A stretch of 64,000 bases of DNA. It comes from Loktanella sp. S4079 (GTDB lineage: Bacteria > Pseudomonadota > Alphaproteobacteria > Rhodobacterales > Rhodobacteraceae). Below, in pieces: positions 16,133 to 25,458 of the stretch (position 1 is its first letter; each line of letters opens with the position of its first letter). Position numbers and translations under genes: made by a program. The stretch is from positions 1,426,001-1,490,000 of the forward strand of contig NZ_JXYE01000002.1 in the NCBI RefSeq assembly GCF_000967725.1, in the 5' to 3' direction. The notes below the pieces were generated by a model. The model was given only the letters and a program-made list of their open reading frames with translations. It ran no database searches and was not told the DNA's origin.

Positions 16133-17425
16133 TTATGCTGATGCGCGCGAACGGCCACCACCGCCACGGCGACGTCCACCGCCCGGCTTGCCGCCGCCGG
16201 GCTTACCGCCACCGTTATGACGGCCACCGCCGCCGCCTCCACCGCGACGACGACCACCGCCACCGCCGTTTGGACGTTTCTTCTGGCCCGGTTGGATTTC
16301 CCATGGGCGACCAGATGCGACGGGGATGTTTTCTTTCATCACCTTTTCGATGTCTTGCAACTCGATCATCTCGTCTGGGGCGACCAACGCCACGGCTGAC
16401 CCATCAGCGCCGGCACGCGCCGTCCGGCCAATCCGGTGGACATAATTGTCGGCCACATTCGGCAAATCGTAGTTATAGACATGGCGCACGCCGGGAATGT
16501 CGATCCCACGCGCGGCAACATCTGTCGCGACCAATACGCGGACTTTTCCTTCTTTGAAGGCCGTGATTGCGCGGTCACGCTGTCCTTGGCTTTTGTTGCC
16601 GTGGATGGAGGCTGCGGCGAATCCTTTTTTCTCAAGCACTTTATAAAGCTTTTCACAGCCGTGCTTGGTGCGGCCAAAGACCAGCGCCAATTCATCGCGG
16701 TGTTTATCGAGCAGTTCAACCAGCAGATCAGTCTTGGCCGCTTGCGCCACAAAATGCACAGATTGCGCGATTTTGCGGGCTGCTTGGCCCGGCGGGTTCA
16801 CCTGCACGCGCACAGCATCGGTCAGATATGTATCAGCCAGTTCGGCCATCAGTTTTGGCATGGTCGCCGAAAACATCATGGTTTGGCGATCCTTAGCCAA
16901 AAGCGGCGCAATCCGACGCAACGCATGGATAAAGCCCATGTCCAGCATCTGATCAGCCTCATCCAAGACCAAATAAATCGTTTCATCCAAACGCACTGCG
17001 CGACGGTCTAGCAGGTCGATCAAACGTCCAGGCGTCGCAACGAGCAGATCAACCCCACCAGCAAGCCGCTTTGTCTGCCCCACGATGCCAGCACCACCAA
17101 CGACCAAAGCAACCTTAAGATGGCTGCCCTTGGTATAGGCCGTCAGGTTTTCTGCGATCTGTTTTGCAAGTTCGCGGGTGGGCGCAAGTACCAGTCCGCG
17201 TGCCGTTTTTGCATTCGGCTTAACCCCGGCCTTGAGCAAGGCGTTGATCATTGGCAGACCAAAGGCTGCCGTTTTACCGGTACCGGTCTGCGCCAAGCCC
17301 ATGACATCGCGCCCGTTCATCGCGTGCGGAATGGCCTGTGTTTGAATAGGCGTCGGATCGGTGATCCCCTGTTCTTTCAACGCTTTTACAAGTCGAGGCG
17401 CGAGCCCCAGCATATCAAAATCCAT
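16133..17425 (-). CDS. DEAD-box RNA helicase (RhlE-like)
   Basis: 430 residues from the ATG at 17425, which follows CAGGA; a longer frame from 17503 adds 26 non-homologous residues. All helicase motifs are present in order: Q motif, AQTGTGKT, PTRELA, DEAD, SAT, and the C-terminal RecA domain with VATDVAARGIDIPG and HRIGRTAR. The last about 55 residues are a Gly/Arg-rich tail of repeated GGG-RRR and GGGKPGGG blocks. Such tails bind RNA nonspecifically and drive condensate formation in cold-adapted RhlE proteins. Unwinds RNA during ribosome assembly and decay. Confidence 0.93.
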   Translation of the reverse strand: MDFDMLGLAPRLVKALKEQGITDPTPIQTQAIPHAMNGRDVMGLAQTGTGKTAAFGLPMINALLKAGVKPNAKTARGLVLAPTRELAKQIAENLTAYTKGSHLKVALVVGGAGIVGQTKRLAGGVDLLVATPGRLIDLLDRRAVRLDETIYLVLDEADQMLDMGFIHALRRIAPLLAKDRQTMMFSATMPKLMAELADTYLTDAVRVQVNPPGQAARKIAQSVHFVAQAAKTDLLVELLDKHRDELALVFGRTKHGCEKLYKVLEKKGFAAASIHGNKSQGQRDRAITAFKEGKVRVLVATDVAARGIDIPGVRHVYNYDLPNVADNYVHRIGRTARAGADGSAVALVAPDEMIELQDIEKVMKENIPVASGRPWEIQPGQKKRPNGGGGGRRRGGGGGGGRHNGGGKPGGGKPGGGRRRGGGGRSRASA

Positions 17426-17835
17426 AACGTGGATATCCTGTTTCTTTTGCGGGTCAGCACCCGCACATACGGCATTGCCCGTGGCAGCATGCCACGAACA
17501 CAAAGCAAGGTTGCGCCATATGCTGACAGCCAGAACCGCATTGTCCGGGCGCCGATGTGGCGCGGGACCCCTGCGTGATGTGGGAACCTAAAATCAAACG
17601 ATGCGTTGCAAAGGACGGCTATGTCTTGCTCTGCTCACGCGGCAGGTGGCATCGGTTGTGCTGCACATGCGCCTTTGATCGTCCACTGTCAAGTACAGCC
17701 TCGCGTCACCTTTAGCAGTGTATCAATCAAGGCACCCGTGCTAAGAAAATGCGCAGGAACTGCAGGTCGGTCACTTCCCCTCGTCGTGACCACATCATAT
17801 AGTGTGGCAAAGCATATTCTGTAGGGAAACTCTGC
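17426..17835. other. 410-nt divergent intergenic region between helicase and mipZ
   Basis: No convincing gene. It must hold the helicase promoter and the mipZ promoter. A TATAGT -10-like element (17798-17803) lies between the arms of a short inverted repeat (CCACA/TGTGG, 17790-17807) upstream of mipZ. A GCGCC-GATGT-GGCGC hairpin is at 17549-17563. An open frame at 17621-17824 has an AGGA site but poor codon use and no recognisable features. Confidence 0.5.
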
Positions 17836-18645
17836 GTGGCACATATCATTGTTGTGGGAAACGAAAAAGGCGGCGCTGGCAAGTCGACCGTATCAATGCA
17901 CGTCGCGACAGCGCTTGCACGGATGGGGCATCGTGTTGGTACACTGGACCTTGACCTACGGCAAAAAACGCTGGGGCGTTATATTACCAATCGGAATAAT
18001 TTCTTGGCTGAAAAGGGGCTTGAGCTTCCCTCGCCCGGATATCGTGAGTTGCCCGAGATTGACCAGCAAAGCCTGCAACCGGGCGAAAATGCCTATGATC
18101 ACCGGCTGTCTATGGCAGTGACCGAAATGGAAAAGGACAATGATTTCATTTTGATTGATTGTCCGGGGTCGCACACGCGCCTTAGTCAGGTTGCGCATAG
18201 CCTTGCTGATACTTTGATCACGCCGCTCAACGACAGTTTTATCGACTTTGACCTACTTGCCCATGTTGATAGCGACGGAGAAGAGATCACAGGTCCGTCT
18301 GTCTATTCCGAAATGGTCTGGAATGCGCGTCAGTTGCGGGCGCAGGCTGGACTTAAGCCCATTGACTGGATCGTCGTACGTAACCGCCTTGGTGCGCAGG
18401 CAATGGTCAACAAAGAAAAGATGCATCGCGCCTTGGCGAAACTTGCCAAACGGGTCGGGTTTCGTGTTGCGCCGGGCTTTAACGAGCGCGTCATCTTCCG
18501 CGAGCTATTCCCGCGTGGACTGACCCTACTGGACCTGCGTGACATTGGCGTCAAGGGGATGAATATCTCGAATGTGGCAGCACGTCAGGAATTGCGTGAT
18601 CTGATCAAAGCACTGGAATTGCCGGGTGTTACCCCAAATTTCTAA
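17836..18645 (+). CDS. mipZ: Division-plane positioning ATPase MipZ
   Basis: 269 residues from a GTG start with AGGGAA upstream. A ParA/MinD-type P-loop NTPase: deviant Walker A KGGAGKS (about residues 11-17), LDLDLRQKTLGRY as the MipZ-specific switch region, and Walker B-like FILIDCPG. The later RNRLGAQAM and ELFPRGLTLLDL blocks are those of MipZ. In Caulobacter it forms a gradient from the ParB-bound poles and inhibits FtsZ, placing division at mid-cell. Its presence indicates an alphaproteobacterium that uses this system. Monocistronic. Confidence 0.93.
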   Translation: MAHIIVVGNEKGGAGKSTVSMHVATALARMGHRVGTLDLDLRQKTLGRYITNRNNFLAEKGLELPSPGYRELPEIDQQSLQPGENAYDHRLSMAVTEMEKDNDFILIDCPGSHTRLSQVAHSLADTLITPLNDSFIDFDLLAHVDSDGEEITGPSVYSEMVWNARQLRAQAGLKPIDWIVVRNRLGAQAMVNKEKMHRALAKLAKRVGFRVAPGFNERVIFRELFPRGLTLLDLRDIGVKGMNISNVAARQELRDLIKALELPGVTPNF

Positions 18646-18718
18646 ACTGGGTTCACTTCCCCTTTCGCACCAATAAATTGCGCCGTAAGATCAGCCTCGA
18701 CAGCCAAGAGGAGCCATC

Positions 18719-20335
18719 ATGCGTGATTTTTTACTCGAACGTTATAGTGCGTTTTTGTTTGTTTCGGGGATGGCGATCATAACGCTTGTGGTGTCGTTCT
18801 GGCATCCTTGGGTGTTCTTTCTGTGCTTGTTTTTTCTCGCGCTGACGGGGCTTGGCATTCGCGATATGCGGCAGCACAAGCATTCAATTTTGCGCAATTA
18901 CCCAGTCATTGGGCACATGCGTTTCCTCTTTGAAGGTATCCGCCCCGAGATTCGCCAATACCTGATCGAAAGCGACCAAGACGAACAGCCCTTTAGCCGC
19001 GAACAACGTTCGCTGGTGTATCAGCGTGCAAAGGGCGTCGAGGACAAGCGCCCCTTTGGGTCACATGAACGAGTCTACGAAGCTGGGTATTCTTGGCTCA
19101 CACATTCGGTTCAGCCGGTGCATTTTTCCGATACCGACTTTCGGATCAACATTGGCGGCCCCAAATGCGCAAAACCCTATAGTGCTTCGATCTATAACAT
19201 TTCGGCGATGAGCTTTGGGTCACTGTCTGCAAATGCGATTACGGCGCTGAATACCGGTGCGAAAATGGGTGGTTTCGCCCACGACACAGGTGAAGGCGGG
19301 ATCAGCCGCTACCACCGTCAGCCGGGCGGCGATTTGATTTATGAAATTGGGTCCGGCTATTTTGGGTGCCGCAATGATGACGGGACATTCAGCCCTGAAA
19401 AATTCGCGACCCAAGCGGCTGATGATCAAGTCAAGATGATCGAAATCAAGCTTAGCCAAGGCGCGAAGCCGGGACATGGTGGCATGCTGCCAGCGTCGAA
19501 GATCACAACAGAAATCGCCGAGGCGCGTGACATTCCGATGGGTGTTGACTGCATTTCACCTGCTGGTCATAGCGCATTTTCCACCCCGCTAGAGCTGATG
19601 GCATTTATCGGTCAATTGCGTGAACTTTCGGGCGGCAAGCCTGTTGGTTTCAAACTCTGTATCGGTCACCGCCGCGAATTCATGTGTATGGTCAAAGCCA
19701 TGCTTGAAACTGGTATCGTCCCCGATTTCATCGTTGTGGACGGTTCCGAAGGCGGGACAGGTGCGGCACCTCTTGAGTTCGCAAACCACGTCGGCATGCC
19801 CATGACCGAAGGGCTGACCTTTGTGCATAACACGCTGCGCGGTGCAGGCATTCGCGATCAGGTCAAAGTCGGTGCAGGCGGCAAGGTCGTCAGTGCCTTT
19901 GACATTGCGCGCGCGCTGTCGCTTGGCGCAGATTGGTGCAACTCTGCCCGTGGCTTTATGTTTGCGATCGGCTGCATTCAGGCACAGGCCTGTCACACAA
20001 ACCATTGCCCGGTGGGTGTCGCGACCCAAGATCCCCTGCGCCAAAAAGCATTGGATGTGGGAGACAAAAGCGAACGTGTCGCAAGGTTTCATCGCAACAC
20101 CCTCAAGGCATTGGGTGAAATGGCTGGGGCTGCGGGTCTACACGACCCAAGCGGCTTTTTGCCCTATCACTTTATGACACGCCGGGGCGATGGCCAGATG
20201 ACCGAAGCAAACGATGTCTACAACTATCTCCCCGAAGGCTTCTTGCTCAGTGCTGGGGATGATCACATTGTGTATCGGGAACGCTGGGCGCGCGCCTCTG
20301 CCGATAGTTTTGCGCCGCCAGAGGCCAGACAGTAA
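18719..20335 (+). CDS. Glutamate synthase-like FMN-binding protein
   Basis: 538 residues. Two membrane helices at the N-terminus (about 10-30 and 31-50) precede a TIM-barrel like the synthase domain of glutamate synthase. Signatures: NISAMSFGSLSANAI, GEGGIS, GQGAKPGHGG-type loop (SQGAKPGHGGMLP), and VDGSEGGTGAAP. The cysteines of CIQAQACHTNHCPVG match the 3Fe-4S site of GltB. The glutaminase domain of GltB is absent, so it cannot use glutamine alone as the full enzyme does. Stand-alone forms of this kind are common in proteobacteria and their reaction is unknown. A membrane-bound electron-transfer role is possible. Confidence 0.88.
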   Translation: MRDFLLERYSAFLFVSGMAIITLVVSFWHPWVFFLCLFFLALTGLGIRDMRQHKHSILRNYPVIGHMRFLFEGIRPEIRQYLIESDQDEQPFSREQRSLVYQRAKGVEDKRPFGSHERVYEAGYSWLTHSVQPVHFSDTDFRINIGGPKCAKPYSASIYNISAMSFGSLSANAITALNTGAKMGGFAHDTGEGGISRYHRQPGGDLIYEIGSGYFGCRNDDGTFSPEKFATQAADDQVKMIEIKLSQGAKPGHGGMLPASKITTEIAEARDIPMGVDCISPAGHSAFSTPLELMAFIGQLRELSGGKPVGFKLCIGHRREFMCMVKAMLETGIVPDFIVVDGSEGGTGAAPLEFANHVGMPMTEGLTFVHNTLRGAGIRDQVKVGAGGKVVSAFDIARALSLGADWCNSARGFMFAIGCIQAQACHTNHCPVGVATQDPLRQKALDVGDKSERVARFHRNTLKALGEMAGAAGLHDPSGFLPYHFMTRRGDGQMTEANDVYNYLPEGFLLSAGDDHIVYRERWARASADSFAPPEARQ

Positions 20336-20341
20336 CGCTGA

Positions 20342-21316
20342 TCAGTTTGTGCTTTCGTCTTGGCGTGGCGGCGTCTGACCGAGGGCACGCATGAACAGGC
20401 TGACACGCGGTCCCGCGCCCGTCACTGTGCGGGACCGGTTCCGCAGCACGGGCGTGTTCTCTGAACGCCCCCGGCTTTCGCGTAGCACGATATACAGGCC
20501 GCTCGCGATGATGATTGCCGCACCGACGCCTGTGAACAGATCCATCGTTTCATCAAAAAACACCAAGCCAAAGATCGTCGCCCAAATGATCTGGCTATAT
20601 TGCATCGGGGCAATGATCGCCGCTTCGCCTGCCTGATACGCCAAAATAACCAGAAAACTCGCGATCCACGCAAATAGCGCGATCACTCCGAGCATCCCTA
20701 AATGCGTGATCGGCATGGGTTCATAAACAAACGGCATCGCCAGCCCCATCAGGACAAAGTTTGCAACCATCGGATAGATGAGCATGACAATGGGGCGTTC
20801 CTCGGAGCCGATTTTACGCACCACAATAGAGGCCACAGCCCCACAAATCGCCGATGCCAAGGCGGCAAGGTGCCCAGCCGTCAACGGGGTCTGCCCGGGG
20901 CGCAAGACCACTAAAACACCCGCAAGGCCGACCAGAACGGCAATCCAGCGGCGCAAACGGACCGTTTCTCCCAATACAGGGATCGCCAAGACCGTAATCA
21001 ACAAAGGTGTCGCGAATAAAATCGCGTAGACCTGCGCCAATGGCAGTACCGAGAACGCATAAAAGGCCGCGACACCTGTCACGGTTGCCGCCCCTGTCCG
21101 CAGCGCCATCCACCATGGATGAACCGGTACGAGAGTACCCGGCTTTGCATCGCGCATCATCATGAGCGTTGCCAAGGGAAAGCTCAGCAATACGCTAAAG
21201 AACACGATCTGAAATGGCGAATACGTCGCGCCGAGCACCTTAATGATCACGTCATGCGTCGCGAACACGGCAAAAGCGATCAGAGCGAGCAGCGCACCTT
21301 TGGCATTGGCTGGCAT
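20342..21316 (-). CDS. EamA/DMT-superfamily transporter
   Basis: 324 residues from the ATG at 21316, chosen because the first membrane helix follows directly; an in-frame ATG at 21376 would add 20 hydrophilic residues. About ten transmembrane helices in two EamA repeats. A hydrophilic C-terminal tail of about 50 residues (Arg-rich, then RQDESTN-like) is longer than usual. Substrate unknown. It is convergent with the flavoprotein gene, six bases apart. It is a different member from the other EamA protein in this window. Confidence 0.82.
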   Translation of the reverse strand: MPANAKGALLALIAFAVFATHDVIIKVLGATYSPFQIVFFSVLLSFPLATLMMMRDAKPGTLVPVHPWWMALRTGAATVTGVAAFYAFSVLPLAQVYAILFATPLLITVLAIPVLGETVRLRRWIAVLVGLAGVLVVLRPGQTPLTAGHLAALASAICGAVASIVVRKIGSEERPIVMLIYPMVANFVLMGLAMPFVYEPMPITHLGMLGVIALFAWIASFLVILAYQAGEAAIIAPMQYSQIIWATIFGLVFFDETMDLFTGVGAAIIIASGLYIVLRESRGRSENTPVLRNRSRTVTGAGPRVSLFMRALGQTPPRQDESTN

Positions 21317-21433
21317 AGTGAAACTTTCGTTTGTTGAATTACTTACTGACAGAAAACGATAGCCCGCAGGTGTCAAGATCAGCGGATCATTTAAATGACC
21401 AGATCAGACACCCACGGGCTGAAAAATGCGCAG

Positions 21434-21453
21434 GCACCCCAAATGCGGGGTGC
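21434..21453 (-). terminator. Terminator after leuB
   Basis: GCACCCC and GGGGTGC form a 7-bp stem around AAATGC, 13 bp past the leuB stop on the minus strand. ATTTTT follows about 8 nt later, so the U-tract is displaced and termination strength is uncertain. Confidence 0.6.
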
Positions 21454-21466
21454 ACTATGTTTTGGA

Positions 21467-22570
21467 TTACAAAGAGGCGTCCAATGCGCCCAAGATCGCG
21501 TCACCCATCTGAGTTGTCGAAAGCGGCGTGCCGCCTTCTGGCCCCATCAGGTCACCTGTACGCGCGCCATCGGCCAGAACTTTTTCGATGGCAGCCTCGA
21601 GGCGATCAGCCTCTGCGCCCAGGTCAAACGAATAGCGCAGCGCCATTGCAAAGGACAGAATGCACGCGATTGGGTTCGCTTTACCTTGGCCGGCGATGTC
21701 AGGCGCAGAACCGTGAACTGGTTCGTACATTGCCTTTGGACGGCCGTTTTCCATCGGCACGCCAAGGCTTGCCGATGGCAGCATGCCCAGCGAACCAGTC
21801 AGCATCGCCGCACAGTCAGACAGAATGTCACCAAACAGGTTGTCGGTATAGATCACGTCAAACTGCTTTGGCGCGCGTACAAGCTGCATCGCGCCGTTGT
21901 CAGCATACATGTGCGATAGTTCCACCTCTGGGTAATCGGCATGCACCTCGGTGACAACATCACGCCACAGAATGCCAGATTCCATCACGTTTGCTTTTTC
22001 CATCGAGCAAAGGCGCTTGTCGCGTTTCATCGCCAGTTCAAATGCAGCACGTGCGCCGCGTTCGATCTCGGCCTCGGTGTAGCGTTGCGTGTTCACGCCC
22101 ACGCGCATGTTTTCTTCCATGTGGATGCCGCGTGGCTCGCCAAAATAGACACCGGATGTCAATTCGCGCACGATCATAATGTCTAGACCGGACACGATAT
22201 CACGCTTCAGAGACGAGAAATCAGCGAGCGCATCAAAACACTGGGCTGGGCGCAGGTTGGCGAACAGATCCATTTCTTTGCGAAGGCGCAGCAGGCCGCG
22301 CTCTGGCTTTACGCTGAAATCAAGATCGTCGTATTTCGGGCCGCCGACAGCGCCAAGCAGAACGGCATCAACCTCTTGGGCTTTGGCCATGGTATCGTCG
22401 TGCAAAGGAACGCCGTGCGCATCATAAGCCGCGCCACCAACCAGGTCCTCGGACACGTCAAAAGCAACACCGCGCTTATCGCCGAACCAGCCGATAATCC
22501 GCTTAACCTCGTCCATGACTTCGGGGCCGATGCCGTCACCGGCGAGGATCAAAAGAGAGGGGTTTGCCAT
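21467..22570 (-). CDS. leuB: 3-isopropylmalate dehydrogenase
   Basis: 367 residues. Beta-decarboxylating dehydrogenase with the expected blocks: [15 protein letters not shown] at the N-terminus, the [11 protein letters not shown] substrate loop, the [13 protein letters not shown] stretch, and [19 protein letters not shown] for NAD binding. Oxidises 3-isopropylmalate to 2-oxoisocaproate in leucine synthesis. leuC and leuD are on the same strand about 4 kb upstream, separated by unrelated genes, so leuB probably has its own promoter. Confidence 0.96.
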   Translation of the reverse strand: MANPSLLILAGDGIGPEVMDEVKRIIGWFGDKRGVAFDVSEDLVGGAAYDAHGVPLHDDTMAKAQEVDAVLLGAVGGPKYDDLDFSVKPERGLLRLRKEMDLFANLRPAQCFDALADFSSLKRDIVSGLDIMIVRELTSGVYFGEPRGIHMEENMRVGVNTQRYTEAEIERGARAAFELAMKRDKRLCSMEKANVMESGILWRDVVTEVHADYPEVELSHMYADNGAMQLVRAPKQFDVIYTDNLFGDILSDCAAMLTGSLGMLPSASLGVPMENGRPKAMYEPVHGSAPDIAGQGKANPIACILSFAMALRYSFDLGAEADRLEAAIEKVLADGARTGDLMGPEGGTPLSTTQMGDAILGALDASL

Positions 22571-22627
22571 ATGTCTGGTCCTTGGTTGAAAATGTTGTCA
22601 ACGGCCTAGCCTGACACGCCCAAAGGT

Positions 22628-23524
22628 TCAAGATACCAAGGGCCTCAGACCCTGCTCTAGCAGGTCCCAAACACGACGAATTCGCGGCGTTTGCCGCATT
22701 GCCTCGTGCGCAGTGAGCCAGATCGGCAGGTGTGGCAACGCAAGATCAATCTTAATCGGTGCAACATTCGGATCATTATTACCGATCACTTCTTGTGCAA
22801 ATCCGATCCCGCAGCCGGATTTGACCAATTCCCAATAGGTCCCGTGATGATCGCAACGTGTGCGGAAAAACGTGCGGTCGACCTCGATCCCCACCGCGCG
22901 CATACCGTCAATAATCATTCGGCTGCGGTCATAACCGACAAAGTCATGCGTCAATAATTCTTCGACGGTTTGCGGTACCCCGCGCCGCTGCAAATAGGAG
23001 TGCGCTGCAAACATGCCAATTTGTAGATCGCCAATGTGTTTTGTCACCAAATCCAACTGCGTTGGCCGGAACATGCGCACCGCAATATCAGCCTCGCGAT
23101 AGAGCAGGTTTTGCGTGTCATCGGTCGGAACCAATTCAATTTCGATATCGGGTTCATCTATGCGAATGCCGGCGATAATCGCCGGCAAATGATCTGCCGC
23201 CATCGCCACACTAGCTGATATCCGTACCGTGCCCGCCAGACTGGCCTGTTGACCTGCCGCCCGTAGCGCAATCTGCTGCACCGCCGCACGCATCTGTCGG
23301 GCCGGTTCAACCAAGCCGACACCAGTTTCAGTCAAACCAAAACCTCGGGTGTGACGGTGAAACAAATCAGCATCCAATTGCTCTTCCAGCGCCCGGATTT
23401 GACGCCCGACGGTCGGTTGGCTCGCCCCTAAAAATCGTGCCGCTGCAGATAGGCTGCCCGTTTCGGCGACAGCCAAAAAGACCTGAACAAGGGCCCAATC
23501 CACTTCTGAAATGTTCTTCTCCAT
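22628..23524 (-). CDS. LysR-family transcriptional regulator
   Basis: 298 residues: HTH at about residues 8-67 (TGSLSAAARFLGASQPTVGRQIRALEEQL) and an effector-binding domain after residue 90. Divergent from an SDR-type gene with two ATTCA/TGAAT palindromes in the space between them, one of which overlaps its own start codon. The usual LysR logic would make the SDR gene its target and the gene autoregulated. Effector unknown. Confidence 0.88.
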   Translation of the reverse strand: MEKNISEVDWALVQVFLAVAETGSLSAAARFLGASQPTVGRQIRALEEQLDADLFHRHTRGFGLTETGVGLVEPARQMRAAVQQIALRAAGQQASLAGTVRISASVAMAADHLPAIIAGIRIDEPDIEIELVPTDDTQNLLYREADIAVRMFRPTQLDLVTKHIGDLQIGMFAAHSYLQRRGVPQTVEELLTHDFVGYDRSRMIIDGMRAVGIEVDRTFFRTRCDHHGTYWELVKSGCGIGFAQEVIGNNDPNVAPIKIDLALPHLPIWLTAHEAMRQTPRIRRVWDLLEQGLRPLVS

Positions 23525-23578
23525 TCAGAAATGAATACATGCCCTGCAACCTTTGGCAATTCATCAGCATTGATGAAT
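23523..23578. promoter_or_regulatory. Two palindromic operator candidates between LysR and SDR genes
   Basis: ATTCATCA-GCAT-TGATGAAT (23559-23578) is perfect over 8 bp. ATTCA-GAAA-TGAAT (23523-23536) has the same outer arms and overlaps the LysR start codon. Shared arms and a 36-bp separation (about 3.5 helical turns) suit a LysR tetramer binding site. Confidence 0.6.
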
Positions 23579-23616
23579 GGATCATCTTTTGGTCATCAAC
23601 CCAAATGGAGATAACC

Positions 23617-24528
23617 ATGACTAAAACTGTTTTGATCCTCGGCGGGCGCGGCAAAATCGGTAGCCATGCCACAACGGCCTTTGCCCGCGCCGGGTGGACC
23701 GTTCGACAATTCAATCGCCATGCCGACAACATGAGCCACGCCGCCGAGGGCGCCGATGTCATCGTAAACGGGCTAAATCCGCCGATGTACCACAATTGGA
23801 AAACTCTAATTCCCGAAATCACCAATCAAGTAATCGCCGCCGCACGCAGCAGCGGGGCAACGGTTATTGTCCCGGGAAGCATCTATAATTTTGGCAATCA
23901 ACCCGGCGTTTTTGACGAAAACACCGAACAAAAGCCCCACACCCGCAAAGGCAAAATCCGCGTCGCTATGGAAAAATCCTATGCGGAGAGCGGCGTGCAG
24001 GTGATCCTTTTACGCGCTGGTAATTTTATTGATCCAGACGGTAACGGTGACTTTATGTCAGTCGGGAGCCTGCGTAATATCCGCAAGGGGCAATTCATCC
24101 ATGTCGGCGATCCAGCCGCGATTCAGGCGTATTGCTACATGCCCGATTGGGCACGCGCGGCCGTTATGCTGGCCGAGCGGCGTCACACATTAGGACAATT
24201 CAATGACATCCCCTTCCCCGGCCATGCGTTCACAGGGGCAACGCTCAAGAAACAAGTTGAACAGCATCTTGGCTATGCCCTGCGCGCAAAGCGATTTCCG
24301 TGGGGGGTGATGCGGCTGCTGTCTCTGGTGTGGGAACTGGGGCGCGAAATGTCAGAAATGCGCTATCTGTACTCGATGCCTCATACGATTTCAGGAACGA
24401 AATTCAATCAGCTCCTTCCTGATTTTCAACCAACCGACCTCAAGACGGTCTTGTTAGCTGGGGTGCCCGCGGATCTTAACCCAGACCAACGCATGCGGTC
24501 CCGCGGGCATCGGGTGATTATGCTGTGA
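23617..24528 (+). CDS. NAD(P)-binding epimerase/SDR-family protein
   Basis: 303 residues; the ATG at 23617 follows ATGGAG. Rossmann fold with VLILGGRGKIGSH (about 5-17) and a short-chain/atypical SDR body; YNFGNQPG and KIRVAMEKSYAESG may be the active-site region. Members act on sugars or flavonoid-like substrates; the reaction is unknown. The last 75 bp overlap the 3' end of the convergent EEP gene, an unusually long tail overlap. Confidence 0.8.
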   Translation: MTKTVLILGGRGKIGSHATTAFARAGWTVRQFNRHADNMSHAAEGADVIVNGLNPPMYHNWKTLIPEITNQVIAAARSSGATVIVPGSIYNFGNQPGVFDENTEQKPHTRKGKIRVAMEKSYAESGVQVILLRAGNFIDPDGNGDFMSVGSLRNIRKGQFIHVGDPAAIQAYCYMPDWARAAVMLAERRHTLGQFNDIPFPGHAFTGATLKKQVEQHLGYALRAKRFPWGVMRLLSLVWELGREMSEMRYLYSMPHTISGTKFNQLLPDFQPTDLKTVLLAGVPADLNPDQRMRSRGHRVIML

Positions 24529-25458
24529 TCCAATGCTGGGCGTGACGCCCGCATCCATGACAACCCATTCAGCTGCGGGCAGCACATAGCTGACCCGCAG
24601 CGGCCCGAGTTCAGGTCGGCTGGACCAATATGCCGTTGCTTGTTGCGGAAGTGGATCTTGCAATCGCGGATCCGCAAGGAATTGTACCATCGCATCACGA
24701 TGTCCGTTGCCAGCATATGGGTCTAGATTTGCGTTGCCAGCAACGACAAAACTCGCAGGGGACGGTCCAAATGCACCGTTCAAAACATGCGTCCAGAGAC
24801 GCAATTCATCACGATTACGTAGTCCGTTACGATCCTCTGGCCCATCAAACACGGGCGGCGTTGCCGCAAAGGCGAGCAGGTTCAGCGCCCCATCTGGTAA
24901 CTCGATTGGAACAATTAAGTGGTTAGTCGATGACAGGCGCTGGCTATCGCGTTGCAGCTCTGACATTGGCGGCAAGACTGCGCCGGGCATGTCTTTCCAC
25001 AATAGCGCGGTCAAGTCTGTGACATCACCAATTGGAAAACGAGATAGGATCGCGATACCACCGTCGCCTGCAAACTCTCCATAGCCTTGCGCATCTCGCG
25101 CTTCGCCAAGGCGCCCATTGCCATCAGCATCAAATCCAGTGGGTAGCCCCGCATTAGGTCTGGCGGCGAATTGATAGGGATAATTGCCGATCAACGCGGC
25201 AAAGGCGTTCATAGCAACGCCATCTAGATCATAGTCAAAGTCCGTAAGCACCAGAATATCAGGCTGCACCGACAGAATTTCATTTACGATTGCCTGAATT
25301 TGCGGGTCCTCACCACGTGTAAGATCGCGCAGTAACAAACCCGGACCACGGCGGCTGAGCGGCGCAGCAAAACTCGCGACCGTATAGCTCTCGGCCACAA
25401 TGGCGAAGGGCCAGAAAACAAGGATTAGACCAGCAAGACACCTTCGGAAGTAGCGCGT
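24454..25458 (-). CDS. Endonuclease/exonuclease/phosphatase (EEP) family protein
   Basis: The frame encodes an exported EEP-fold protein. A signal peptide (RYFRRCLAGLILVFWPFAIVAES) is followed by ILVLTDFDYD, GGIAILSRFPI, VAGNANLDPY and DAGVTPSIGSQHNHPMPAGPH-like blocks of the family. The start is unsettled. The drawn end is the ACG codon that would begin the signal peptide. The nearest canonical starts are GTG at 25398 (losing the signal) and ATG at 25551 or 25566 (overlapping the upstream gene by over 120 bp). Probably secreted and metal-dependent; substrate unknown. Confidence 0.75.
   Translation of the reverse strand, partial: TRYFRRCLAGLILVFWPFAIVAESYTVASFAAPLSRRGPGLLLRDLTRGEDPQIQAIVNEILSVQPDILVLTDFDYDLDGVAMNAFAALIGNYPYQFAARPNAGLPTGFDADGNGRLGEARDAQGYGEFAGDGGIAILSRFPIGDVTDLTALLWKDMPGAVLPPMSELQRDSQRLSSTNHLIVPIELPDGALNLLAFAATPPVFDGPEDRNGLRNRDELRLWTHVLNGAFGPSPASFVVAGNANLDPYAGNGHRDAMVQFLADPRLQDPLPQQATAYWSSRPELGPLRVSYVLPAAEWVVMDAGVTPSIGSQHNHPMPAGPHALVWVKIRGHPS

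Noticed and set aside
17621..17824. 67-codon frame upstream of mipZ with an AGGA site
   Set aside because: Unusual codons (AGA, TCA, CTA), no structure or family signal; more likely part of the mipZ promoter region.
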